Source: Pseudevernia furfuracea | Taxonomy: Eukaryota; Ascomycota; Lecanoromycetes; Lecanorales; Parmeliaceae | Assembly (NCBI GenBank): GCA_022315425.1 | Contig: JAIUPT010000022.1 | Span: forward strand, 124,001-188,000 | Direction of reading: 5' to 3' | DNA: 64,000 bases | Part shown: piece by piece, positions 35,941 to 47,363 of the stretch | Layout: each line of letters starts with the position of its first letter | Numbering within the stretch: the stretch's first letter is position 1 | Position numbers and translations under genes: made by a program | Notes under the pieces: model-generated | What the model was told of the DNA's origin: nothing | Seen by the model: the letters and a program-made list of their open reading frames with translations, nothing else | The model's database searches: none

Positions 35941-37911
35941 GAAGAGGAAGGAGAAAAGGCCCTAATTCTCTGATAGCCTATGGCACCTCGAAATCTACTG
36001 CCATGAAGCTATGGAAATTGCTCAGTGGGTTGTCCTTGTCTATGCCGGTTTGTCTTTTATCGTACTACTTTAGAATGCTCCGGAACAACCATCGCCATGG
36101 AAACATCCACCAAAACTTGAAAATCTGTCCTTCTTTGGGGACCAATGACATCGTCATGACATCTTTTTAGCGCATCAGGACCTGTCAACCTCTGCAACTC
36201 TTCCCTCACTTCCAGCATCAACAACATCCATAGAGAGCATGAGCTCCACCAACCTAGCTTTCTATGGAGTCTCGCAATGTCGACAGCCACCAACAGGCAG
36301 CATGAGCTCAGGCAATACAGGCTCCAACTCTGCACAGGCCAACTCAAGAATGGAAATTTTTTGGAAAGCCACTGCAGAAGGCACCAGCAGGGTATGGCGT
36401 TGATTTCAAAGGACAAGGGTAAGCACAGCTTCATTCTTTGTACAGGGTCATCGGTCTAATGCCCTTTGTTCTGGTCTCTAGAACGCGGTCGCAGTGTTCT
36501 CACCCAGCTTGTCGACCGGCTACGTGTCGGCATAACCCTGATCAATTCGACGGCTAAGATACCTTCCTTAACGAATCCGAGCCGAAATCGATTGCAACAG
36601 CAAAGGCACTGGAGGCTTTTGAAGCCTTCCTTTCTGACAATTCGAAGATTATGAGCGAGATGATGGCAATGCCAAGAGGAAGAGCAAGAGCAACTTGGCT
36701 GAAGAGCAAGAAGCTCAGGCAAAAGAGAGGCAGGAGCGTTAGCTCAGGGAAGAGATATTAATGGTCCTTCTGTCAAGAACGTCCGTCTGCTCTTTCATTC
36801 ACGAATATCAAATCGCACCAGCTGCATTCGATCCAGCATCAGATACTCGTCTCTAACTCGCTCACCGATCTAGAGATCTTGACTGAAGAGCAAGAAGCTC
36901 AGGCAAAAAAAGAGACAGGAGCGTTAGCTCAGGGAAGAGATGTTGGCGGAGCGCCAAAGACGGGTACAAGACGAGTAAGATAAGACAGAATGGCGCTTCG
37001 GCTAAGAACATCCATCTATTCCTTCATTCACGGATACCAAATCGCACCAGCTGCATTCGACTACAAAGGCAACACACGCACGCGTCCTCGATTCCTTCGG
37101 ATCAACAAACATCTTCGAGTCTGCGTGGACGAAATTCTCTTGGGTCAGCAGCCGGTACTAGCTGTACACTTCTACTACTCACAGCCTCACCCCATCGATC
37201 CTTGCCGGGGTTTTACACGGTGCTGCTGGGTCTCACCGAATTCCACCACCTGGTGCAGCAAGCCAGCGACGGTCCTGGAATCCTACAGTTTGGGTAGATT
37301 GAGGGTCAAGAATCGTGCCGTGCCAGGGTACCGATGTATACCAGATGGCGAATTGAAGGAGGCGGGGGAGATTACCCACGACCAAGACGCTTGCACCGGT
37401 GCCCCGAAGCGTAGCGGAACACTGAGGGGTAGCTATCAACACCCGTGAAGATCTCACCAGCTGACAGTTGGGATACGGGCCGGTGTGCAAGGCTCATCTT
37501 TCCCCGCCGTCTGTGAAGAATACCTTCAACAAGAACTAATAGATTCAGAGTCTCCAGCCAAAAATCGGGCCGAAGAATAGAGAAAAGAGGTTCATGGGGA
37601 CGAGGCAGTTGGTATTGTGGCCACCGTTGAGACATGTGTCACACAAGGGCTCCGAAAAGCCGACAAAGCCATGATGTATCCGCAGCCGACTCTATCGTTG
37701 ACCAAGGTCAAGAGAGACACAAAGAGAAACCATAGAGAAGAGAGAGGCTTTAAGTCTCACAGCATCGAGCAAGACTGCGCGGGACAGGTCTCCTGCAACT
37801 ACGAAGCGGGGGAAAGGTGTTGTTGTTGAAGAAAAAGGGGGAGTTTGGTTTGAAGAGAAGGGGTTAGGTGAGGGTGGATAAGAAGATGGGACTTTGTCAT
37901 ATTCGAAAGGC
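35941..37911. other. GC-normal tract of broken coding-like fragments, unidentified
   Basis: The base composition is like genic DNA, but reading frames shift repeatedly. Stretches such as EPKSIATAKALEAFEAFLSD (about 36572-36630) and a charged AEEQEAQAKERQER stretch (about 36698-36740) look protein-like. Internal duplications are present: 36701-36756 resembles 36885-36941, and 36775-36831 resembles 37004-37060. I do not recognise a family. It may be one or more decayed genes rearranged by duplication. Confidence 0.4.
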
Positions 37912-38440
37912 GAATCTTATGTGTTTCGAGGGACCGTGACCAAGATCGGAACAGCAAAGGAGGAAAAGGGCTTCAAGTCCCACAGCATCGACCAAGACTG
38001 TGCGGGAAAGTTCTCCTGCAATTACGAAGAGGGGAAAGGTGCTGTGATTAAAAATAAAGGGAAACACAAAAAACGTCCGTCAGGCAAAGGTGGGATGAAC
38101 AATCAAGATCTTTTCCGAATCTTATGTGTTTCGAGGGACCGTGACCAAGATCGGAACAGCAAAGGAGGAAAAGGGCTTCAAGTCCCACAGCATCGACCAA
38201 GACTGTGCGGGAAAGTTCTCCTGCAATTACGAAGAGGGGAAAGGTGCTGTGATTAAAAATAAAGGGAAACACAAAAAACGTCCGTCAGGCAAAGGTGGGA
38301 TGAACAATCAAGATCTTTTCCGAATCTCATCTGTTTCGAGGGATCGTAACCAAGACCGGAACAGCGAAAGAGGAGGGAGGCTTCAAGTCTCACAGTATCC
38401 AGCAAGACTTCACTGGAAAGGTGTCATGTAACTATGTCGG
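37912..38440. repeat. 205-bp tandem repeat, two near-identical copies plus a diverged third
   Basis: Copy 1 is 37912-38116 and copy 2 is 38117-38321, with no difference that I could see. Copy 3 starts at 38322 and diverges, and a partial diverged copy precedes the array (about 37735-37815). Each copy can encode FKSHSIDQDCAGKFSCNYEE, but 205 is not a multiple of three, so frames shift between copies. Confidence 0.88.
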
Positions 38441-38556
38441 TGCTGGAAACTTGGTCAATGGGCAGTGGTACGTCGCTGCCGCCGCCATGCAGAATACCAC
38501 GAAAGGGAAATCTGCCGATTTTGCGCCTACGGCCCTGGGTTGCGAAGACTCCTGAT
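38322..38556 (+). pseudogene. Possible 3' end of an unidentified gene repeated in the 205-bp array
   Basis: From the third repeat copy, one frame runs through GGFKSHSIQQDFTGKVSCNY, then GNLVNGQWYVAAAAMQNTTK, and ends GCEDS-stop at 38556. It is plausibly the original coding 3' end from which the tandem copies arose. It has Cys residues and a secreted-protein flavour, but no start, no signal peptide and no family match that I can name. Confidence 0.3.
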
Positions 38557-40160
38557 AAGCACAGCATGGCCGCTCAATTATCGAAGCGTCACAAGCCCCT
38601 GAAATGTGAATGCGGACGCCACGAGAGACCGGGATTGGATGACGATTCCTGACAAGGTCAGGCGCCCACTTCCGAAACCCAAGGCAGAGCCTGGTAGCTT
38701 AGGCGAGATTCAACTCGATCCGAGCGACTACTTCCGCCCCGACAGCCTCTCGAACGGGGTAAATTGGTCCTGCTATCCACGTTCTAGTAACTTGAGCGCC
38801 TATCGTTGGTCAAGATTCCCAAGAAGAAGGAGGACTATTTGGGCCGCAGGAGTGGCGCTTAGAAATGAGGGGGGCATGACGTCTCCTTTCTTTCGACGCC
38901 TCGATAGCAGATACGCTGTCCGCAGCTGGGAAAGACGGCGATGATGCCCAAAATCTTTCAAAGATTCGCTTCAACTTGCATGGATCCTCATAAGCATCAC
39001 AATCACACAAGACATCAGCAGTGCTCTGTTGCTACTGTTTTGTGTTCAAAAGAAAGAGAAAGAGGGAAGAACCACTTTCGCTCATGAGGAAGGATTCCAA
39101 ACCCCCGGAGGAGGGAGCGTCAGCGAGGGAGCCCACCGGAACCCCACCACGATTATCCTCCAGGAAAGCAACCATGATTCTTTGCTACTGCTTCGTCTTC
39201 AAGGCAGAGGGGCCCATTTCGTCTCCACGGATTGCGAAGCCCTAAGGAAGGGATGTCAAGCGAGGGACCTCACCTGAACCCCGGGACATCCAGAACACCA
39301 ATAGCAATGTCCACAAGGTCCCTACAGCAGACCGTTCGTACCCTGTTTTCTTCGGAAGGGTTGCAGACTGTGAATTGACCAAAGCCACTGCCACCATCCC
39401 TCAGCAGACAACCCAAGTGTCTGCACCTGCACCTAATCTACACCGGGTGGACGGTTCGTGTGCGACTCAATTCGCAGGAGACAGCTGCGATACTTCGCCG
39501 CAGACGACGACGCTTCATCCATCAAGCACGAAAGCTAGTGAAGGAGCAAATATTCCGTCCGCCAAGGCCAGGTCGAGAGAAAAATTGGACCGAGAGATGT
39601 TCTTTCTCTCCAAGGAGGGGCTCCGCAACACGGATCCATCCATCCACACACACACGAGCATCCAAGCGTCCTCACCACAACGACGTTGAAAACAGACGGC
39701 CCCGCACGCACCGCCCTTGCCGCAAAAATCCCTCAACGGAGAACGTCCGCCACCTGAACCACCTCTTCCTCCTCCGAGCAAAAAAGGCTTTCCGCAGAAC
39801 TGATATTTGCGTCCTCGAGACAACAAACAAACAAAAAAAACGGACCGCGTGCAAAGTTCGGCAGAAAAATCCCAACCGTATGTCTCGAAGAGGAAGAGAG
39901 ATGAGGGATGTTGTCGGCGGCGCTACCGCGGGTAGTAAGTAAGTACTGCGGTAGCAAGTAAGGTAGCCTTGGGGTCAAACGGGAGCCTGGGGGGGGGACG
40001 AGGACAGTCCGTGTTTGGAGAGGCTTCGACGATTTGAGCAGGCCTGGGGCTTCGCGCCGGCACCTTTTTTGGTTGCGCCTGGCTTACGGGGTCGAGGTAT
40101 GATGGGTGGGTGGGCTTTGTGCTGTTTGTTCTGTTCTGTTTTGGGGTGGTTGTCCCTCAG
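38557..40160. other. Fragmented GC-normal sequence, no recognised gene
   Basis: Several open frames of 60-160 codons on the plus strand overlap one another without a conserved motif. A short duplicated phrase (TTGCTACTG...CGTCTTCAAGG / ...TGTGTTCAAAAG) occurs near 39028 and 39182. A stretch near 39375-39520 (ATIPQQTTQVSAPAPNLHRV, then DGSCATQFAGDSCDTS) resembles an extracellular linker plus Cys-containing segment, but it is not assignable. Confidence 0.35.
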
Positions 40161-40164
40161 CTTC

Positions 40165-40322
40165 CGAAGCGAGCGAGTGAGCGAGCAAGCAACCAAAAAA
40201 CCAAGCACGCAAGCAAACCAAGCAACCAAACAAGCAACCAACCAAGCAAACAAACAGCCAACCAACCAACCAAACAAACAAACAAGCAACCAAGCACGCA
40301 AGCAAGCAAGCCAGACGGACGG
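40165..40322. repeat. CAAG/CAAC tetranucleotide low-complexity block
   Basis: Interleaved AAGC, AACC and AAAC units over about 155 bp. On the minus strand these read as Leu/Cys/Trp/Val-rich open frames that mimic a hydrophobic protein (39975-40436). I regard that frame as an artefact of the repeat. Confidence 0.85.
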
Positions 40323-40639
40323 ACACTCTACCGCCAGAGGTTTTTGCGTCGGGGGTTTTTTTTCTGAAGATGAGGGAAGGGAAGGGAAGGGAGAAAGGCT
40401 CGTGTAAAGGCCATTTGGTATGTCAAAGTCAAACATCCTTCTTGTGAAGAGCTAAATAATAGCTAACTCTGTGTCTACAGCTCCACTGACGACATCGACC
40501 TTTTACTTTCTTTCTTTTATCCCCTTTCCCTTTTCTCTTGCCCACAAGTATATGGCATTAAAAAAAAAATCATTTATGATTGACTCAGAGCAAAAGGGTT
40601 GGAGCCCATCTTTCGGCCCCGCAAAGAAGGTTAAGAAAG
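40323..40639. other. Spacer between low-complexity block and tandem array
   Basis: Includes a (GGGAA)n stretch near 40375-40392 and a run of nine adenines near 40561. No gene supported. Confidence 0.4.
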
Positions 40640-42840
40640 GTGAACGTCCTCAAAGATGTGTGTGAGTTTCTTCGAAGCGTAACCCTTGAAATCATTCAAC
40701 AGATGACAGCTAACTCGTGCTAATAGAAAGACACTTAATACACGAACCATGGAGAAAGGTTCAGAGTGATATGACACTGAAGTGTCGTCCTCAAAGATGT
40801 GTGAGTTTTCTTCGAAAGCGTAATCCTTGAAATCATTCAACAGATGGCAGCTAACTCGTGCTAATAGAAAGACACTTAATACACGAACCATGAAGGAAGC
40901 TTCAGAGTGGTATGACACTGAAGTGTCGTCCTCAAAGACACTTAATACACGAATCATGAAGGAAGGTTCAGAGTGGTATGACACTGAAGTGTCGTCCTCA
41001 GATGTGTGAGTTTCTTCGAAGCGTAACCCTTGAAATTATTCAACAGAAGGCAGCTAACTCGTGCCGATAGAAAGACACTCAATACACGAACCATGAAGGA
41101 AGGTTCAGAGTGGTATGACACTGAAGTGTCGTCCTCAATGATGTGTAAGTTTCTTCGAAGCGTAACCCTTGAAATTATTCAACAGATGACAGCTAAACTC
41201 GTGCCAATAGAAAGACACTCAATACACGAACCATAGAGAAAGGTTCAGAGTGATATAACACTGTGGATCTCAAGCAAGCATACTCAACGCGGAGACTTAC
41301 AAAGATCTGAAGTGTCGTGCTCAAAGATGTGTAAGTTTCTTCGAAGCGTAACCCTTAAAATCATTCAACAGATGGCAGCTAACTCGTGCCAATAGAAAGA
41401 CACTTAATACACGAATCATGAAGGAAGGTTCAGAGTGGTATGACACTGAAGTGTCGTTCTCAAAGATGTGTAAGTTTCTTCTCGAAGCGTAACCCTTTGA
41501 AATCATTCAACAGATGGCAGCTAACTCGTGTCGATAGAAAGACACTCAATACACGAACCATGAAGAAAGGTTCAGAGTGATACGACACTGTGAAATCTCA
41601 AGCAAGCATACTCACGCGGAGACTTGCAAGAATCTAAAGTAACCTCTACATACATTGTCAACAATACACGAAAAGCAGACGGCAACGACTTGACCTAAGC
41701 CAAGCGTACTCACGCGAAGACTTGCAAGGATCTCAAAGTAACCGTTCCTCAAAAGATGTGTGAGTTTTCTTCGAAGAAGCGTAACCCTTGAAACCTGGCA
41801 GCTAACCCGTGCCAATAGAAAGAGACACTCAATACACGAACCATGAAGGAAAGGTTCAGAGTGGCATAATAACTGACGATCTCAAGCGAGCATACTCCAC
41901 GCGGAGAGACTTACAAGATCTAAAGTACCTCTACATACATTGTCAACAATGCACGAAGAAAGCAGACGGCAACGACTTGACCTAAGAAAGATCTGAAGTG
42001 CCCGTTCCTCAAAGATGTGTAAGTTTTCTTCGAACCCTCACACCATCAACCATTTAAACAGATGTTAGCTAACTCGTGCCAATAGAAAGACACTCAACTC
42101 AATACAGTACCATAAAGGAAAAGGTTCAGAGTGATATGATAACTGACGATCTCAAGCAAAGCATACTCACTCAACGCGGAGACTTGCAAGAATCTAAAGT
42201 AACCTCTACATACATTGTCAACAATACACGAAAAGCAGACGGCAACGACTTGACCTAAGCCAAGCGTACTCACGCGAAGACTTGCAAGGATCTAAAAGTA
42301 ACCTCTACATACTTTGTCAACAATGCACGAAAATGCAGACGGCAACGACTTGACCTAAGCCAAGCGTACTCAACGCGGAGACTTACAAAGATCCGAAGTG
42401 CCCGTTCGTCCTCAAAAGACGTGTAAGTTTTCTTCGAACCCTCACACCATCAACCATTTAACAAAAATGGCAGCTAACCCGTGCCAATAGAAAGACACTC
42501 AATACACTCAATACACGAACCACGAAGGAAGAAGGTTCAGAGAGGTGACATGATAACTGACGATCTCAAGCAAGCGCATACTCACTCAACGCGGAGACTT
42601 GCAAAGATCTAAAGTAACCTCTACATACTTTTGTCAACAATGCACGAAAAAAGCAGACAGGCAACGGACTTGACCTAAGCCAAGCGTACTCACGCGAAGA
42701 CTTGCAAAGATCTAAAAGTAACTCTCTCTCTCTACATACTTTGTCAACAATGCACGAGCACAAAAGCAGACGGCAACGGACTTGACCTAAGCCTAAGCAA
42801 GCGTACTCACGTGGAGAACTTGCAAGATCTAAAGTTGTGT
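40640..42840. repeat. 2.2-kb composite tandem repeat array (two unit types)
   Basis: Unit A (about 140 bp) carries TTCTTCGAAGCGTAACCCTT, CAGCTAACTCGTGC, AATAGAAAGACACT and GGTTCAGAGTGGTATGACAC. It occurs at about 40650, 40790, 41000, 41140, 41320, 41465, then more diverged at 41755, 42010 and 42415. Unit B (about 110-130 bp) carries TACTCACGCGGAGACTTGC, CATACATTGTCAACAAT and AAGCAGACGGCAACGACTTG. It interleaves from about 41260 onward, repeated at 41610, 41890, 42150, 42270 and 42560-42780. Both strands have open stretches across units. Not AT-biased, so not visibly RIP-affected. Confidence 0.85.
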
Positions 42841-42918
42841 GTGTGGGTGGCATTGGAGCGGCGATGAGGAGAGGAGAGGTGGGGAGGTGGGGGAGGTGGG
42901 GAGATGCAAAGTGCAAAG

Positions 42919-42970
42919 TGTACACATACACACAGAGATACGCATACACATACACATACACATACACATA
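42919..42970. repeat. (TACACA)n microsatellite
   Basis: Tandem CATACA units at the right edge of the tandem array. Confidence 0.8.
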
Positions 42971-43266
42971 GATCCGTTGTCTGTCATATGTGTGCGTCAG
43001 GATGAGACCTGGTAAATGGCGGAACCAAGTATGCCGAGGTTGAGGATTTGATTTGGGTGTGTGTTGTGGGGGGGGGGGGCTTTTCAGTAGACGTCAATCA
43101 CATAGGGTCGTCCAAGGTGTTGGATTTCGATATATACACCATCCATGCCATGCCATGCCATGCCCTACCAAGTGATCCAATTTCAAAAAAGCCTCTGATG
43201 GCGGGCTGTTTCCCCCAACGCCACGCTGAAACGCAGCATTTTAAACCAAAGTATGTCGTAAATCTC
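42971..43266. other. 3' region of the receptor-transporter gene
   Basis: Includes a run of ten G (about 43070) and a CATGC repeat near 43141-43162. No gene. Confidence 0.45.
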
Positions 43267-46064
43267 TCAACCAGGCCACTGCTCCTTGTTTGTCGACCCA
43301 TCTCGCTGGCAAGAACATTCTCCTTCCCTCCCATCAGCGTGACATGAGCATCGACTTTGGGCCCCATCACCCTCCTCCACATGCTCACACACCGGCAAGT
43401 CCGATGCAGTGGTTTCCGAGCTTGTCTTCTTCCTCCTGACCACAGCACTGAAGATCCTGTTCGCTCTGTTGGGCGCCGTAGGTCTCATCTCGCCTCCCGG
43501 TATGGTATTTTGCCTCGAATGCACAGGATCCACCTGCTTCTTGGCCGCTGGGCTGATAGAAAGGTAGATTGGCATCAAAGCACCAAAAGCGAAGATGGCG
43601 AGTACCACGCAAAACGCGTAGCGGACATTGTGATTGCTAGCTACCGGCCACATGATGGCAGGGACGATGGCCCCACTGGACGTAGCAGCTGTGAGGACTA
43701 CCGAGCCGGTCTTGGTATGCTTGCCCAGTCCACGCAAAGAGATGGCGAAGATGAGGGAGAAGATTCCGGATTCGAAGAAGTGGACTAGGACGATCATGGC
43801 GACGCCTGTGTAGCCGTCAAAGCTCATAGCGAGCGCAGAAGTGATGATAGCACCGATGAAAAGCAAAAAGAGAATACGGCGAGGTTTGATGAGAAGGCCT
43901 GCGAGGGCTGTTATGAAGCGGCCGACTGCGAAGACAGAGTGTCCGACTGCCTGGTAGTTGAAGGGACCGATGTCGGAATTGGGCTTGACGTATGCGACAT
44001 ACTGTTCGAAATATGTTGCAACGGATTCCTGGCCTCCGACGTAGCAGAATTGGGCAAACACGCCGACTATAAGAGTCGTATAGATGACTGGGAGACCGGC
44101 AGACTTTCGTCTGAAAACAGTTTCACGCCTCTCGGCCATCTCTTCCAAGTCATCATCTGACGCTTCCGGTATCGGCAGGTAGAAAAAGATGAGAGCCAGG
44201 CAGACGTCGAACAGAGCGATGCCAAGATATGTCCATTGAACGTCGATGAGTGAAGGCGCGTCGAGCACGTTCCTGAAAAGCACCTTCTTTGCGAGAATCG
44301 GAGATAGCACACTGCCAATAGCTTGCACGCCTTGTGAAATGTTTAGGCGAACCTCGGCATATTCGGGAGGGCCGCAGAGTGAAATGAATGGATTGCCAGC
44401 TGTCTCAAGTGTTGCAACTCCAAGCCCGATGATGAAATTTGAGACGAGGAAGGCAGGGAATGATGCCAGGACTGCAGAGGGCCAGAAGACCAGGGTACCG
44501 ACACCGTACACACATAGACCAGTGATGAACGTTGCTTTGAACCCCCATTTCTTGAAAATATAGCTCCCAAAGGTAAGAGGCGCGAAGAAGTAAGCCGCGT
44601 AGTAGGCGGAATGTAGTGCGACAGCTTGGCCAGCGCTCGTCCCAACAATGGTCTGGAATTGTTGATTGAGCACCTGCAGAAGACCATATGCGAATCCCCA
44701 GAGGAAGAAAAGGATGGTGACTAAGGCCAGAGGAACGTATGATTGCTTGTTGGTCAGTTTCACCATACTCTTAGCTTGATTGTCGTTGACGAAGTCAAAT
44801 ATGGTCAGACTCGGTGTTCGAGACCTAGTCGGACCAACAGTTGCCGCTGCGGTTTGTGTCTGCTGCAACATCGCAGGGGTGGTGTCCGGGGTTGTTAGAA
44901 AATCCAGCATTCCCATACTGTCTCTCCGGCTTGACGCGAGATGTGTCGCACTCATTGGACTCTGGGGAGGAGCAGAGATCGAGGTGCTTTGAGTTTTGGG
45001 AGCCAAATTTGCCCATTGAGCATCGCCAGGCCCGTAGAATGGGTTGCCAGTCAGTTCTCCGACTTGCTTGATGCGGCCAAGCAAGTTTGGGAAAATCTTG
45101 GCCACCAAAGGTTTGACACCAGGTACGCACGCCACAATGACCCCCACGTGTACTTCCACCGCAGACCACATGAAGGATAGGGACGCTATCCACGAATAAT
45201 CGTATTCTGCGTTGGAAGCAGCAGATCCAGAAGTATTTTGCAGGCGTGCCAGAGCAGCAGACTCCAAGTATGCTATCCTTACTACGTCAACCACTGCAAC
45301 GAACGCACCAAAGCTGAATGTAATTATCAGGATGACCTTTTCAGTTCGAGGCAGCCTCATGCTTGTCAAGATAGGCATCGGTAGGAACAGTATTGCCAGA
45401 TCCGTGATGATGTTGACAGGCGCGGATGAGAGATATAGCGTGACGATATCGATGCATTTGGCCGTTGGCAGTATTGGGTCATCGAAAGCGGCTCCCACAG
45501 GGCGGCATTGGAATATATTGAGAAAGGTCAAGGCAAGGCCGGCCACATTGACCACAGTGAGTGTTGCGAATGTAGTCCATCTGAATACCGGGTGATTCTT
45601 CGACAGGGTCAAGTAGAAGAGGCAGATGGAGGTCTTCGTGGCCATCAATGCCGGATTCTGATCTTATTAGCGGGCTTATGCTCCATTGCTGCTGGATCAC
45701 TCCTTACATAGAGAACGGAGAAGGCATATTCGGCCTTCTTCAAAGACTCTCGATCCTGTGGGGCAACATCGGCTTCGTGGCGGCCAAGTCCAACGCTCGT
45801 TCCGTAGCAGATGGAGAAGGAGAAACCGAAAGCCACAAGCTGTCATGGATTAGGACCCGGCAACAAGGGCGGATGAAGGAATGTGAGATGGCTCACCCAT
45901 GCGATAACAATTGCATAGTCGTCATTGCTCACTCGCTTCACCACACCCATGCGCGAGATGAGTCGCAGGACGATGAAGGCAGTGGATACGCAAAGAAGTG
46001 CTATGACGACTGCAAGCACCGTCGGTCCACGATCCTGCATCGCCAGAGTCGCTGGGTCGGGCAT
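43267..46064 (-). CDS. Rhodopsin-domain membrane protein fused to a FucP-like MFS transporter
   Basis: Exons on the minus strand are 46064-45897, 45839-45708 and 45657-43267, giving 896 residues. Residues about 10-300 are a fungal rhodopsin (PTH11-like) domain: MPDPATLAMQDRGPTVL start, RVSNDDYAIVIAW, then across splices KKAEYAFSVLYNPALMATKT, NVAGLALTFLNIFQCRPVG and ITDLAILFLPMPILTSM. A Ser/Thr/Gln-rich linker (about 300-395) leads to a major-facilitator transporter of the fucose/glucose-galactose permease type (from MVKLTNKQSYVPLALVTIL; FLWGFAYGLLQVLNQQF; LETAGNPFISLCGPPEYAEV), to about residue 820. The hydrophilic tail is Cys-rich (CEHVEEGDG, CSCHADG, CSCQRDG). Both domains lie in one uninterrupted 2.4-kb exon, so the fusion is not a splicing artefact. 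About 19 transmembrane helices are expected. A sensor-transporter ('transceptor') role is inference. Confidence 0.88.
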
Positions 46065-47363
46065 GATTGTAGCCGCCACTCGTGCTCCGCTTCACCGAAT
46101 TTCTTCATGGAATCTCGAGTATGACAATTTCTTGCAGAAGCATTGTTCCCTCTCTTGACTTGCAATAATGCTTCATAGCGGCGATGAGAGGGTCGGATGA
46201 GTTGGGGCAAAGGAGAATGGTGGAAAAAGCATGGGGCATTGGGTATGCTGGATGAGGTGTTTTTGCATGCCCGGGACCACTCGTTATGCGAAGGCATGAT
46301 TGACGGGTGGCGATTGAACTTAAGTATGGGATGCCAGGCCTGAAGAGGGAAAGTGAAAATGAAGTATTTTGACTTTTGAGCAAGGCGTAGATCAGTGGAT
46401 TGTGAGTTTGTGAGTAAGGTAGATTGGAAGATATTATTATTATTATTATTACCGTACATGTATTATTTGCCCCGCAATCCTTTGGTGGGGGACCGGGGAA
46501 GAAGCAAAAAATTTGACTACTTAATATTCGTTCACGTAGGACGGACGCCCTACCATGTCATTATTATTAACCGACACTTCCCCCGCAAAGTGAAATGCAT
46601 TTGCCGAAAAACAACCAAACTTCTTTCGCACATATACTTCACGCCACCTACCTATATCCGACGCCATCTTTCGTATAATGCAGTACCTTATACATGGGTA
46701 TACAGCACTCAGAGTGTAGATAAAGATATTAGGTTATCGATTACAGGGGCCATACTCTGTATTCACATACTCGACAGTATATGTACGAGCTGCCGCTTCG
46801 CTATATGTGAGCTCAACGGCCCACAAGCCAAATTCCATTCGGAGTGTGCATGATATTCGAGTGCGGATAGCCCATGAGGAGTCCTGTTGCCCGTCCCATC
46901 AAGACAATTTGTAGTAACTCATATGCGCTTCCGCGCTTGGATGCAGGTATTTTCTGCTGAAGAAGCAGGCTCTCTGACACAGGGTCAGGCATCCCAACAT
47001 CTCCCGCCAAGAGCCAGGCCGGTAACCTTTGAACGTAGATGGTGGCCCTTTTCGCTTTCGGCCTCCACACAGATGCTGTGGCCGTCCGACTTCGCGCTGG
47101 GCTGGGTACCGTGAAAGTTGTTTCGCTCTGTAGAGTGCTCGCAACGGATTCTACTCTACCGAAGCACAACAGTCCCTGCCCGTGATCTAACAGGGAACAG
47201 CCCTTCACATTCTCGGCGAAACCCCAGTAAATCATCCGCGTGACCCCTATAAGCCGCATGCCGTTTAGCAGGCTTTCTTGGATGCTCTTATGTGGGGATG
47301 CGGGTCTTTATGTCACTATTCAGTTGTTCATTGCCAAACTTGATCTTTCGCCTGGAATCATGC
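46065..47363. other. Intergenic region upstream of the fusion gene
   Basis: Contains an ATT/TTA repeat at about 46431-46450. A 148-codon minus frame at 46813-47259 has no motif I recognise and is not called. Nothing else seen. Confidence 0.45.

Noticed and set aside
39975..40436. 153-codon hydrophobic Leu/Cys/Trp-rich open frame on the minus strand
   Set aside because: It is generated by CAAG/CAAC repeats (40165-40322). All frames across the repeat stay open and no start or domain context supports a protein.
46813..47259. 148-codon minus frame upstream of the fusion gene
   Set aside because: No motif, no splice partners found, and no recognisable family.
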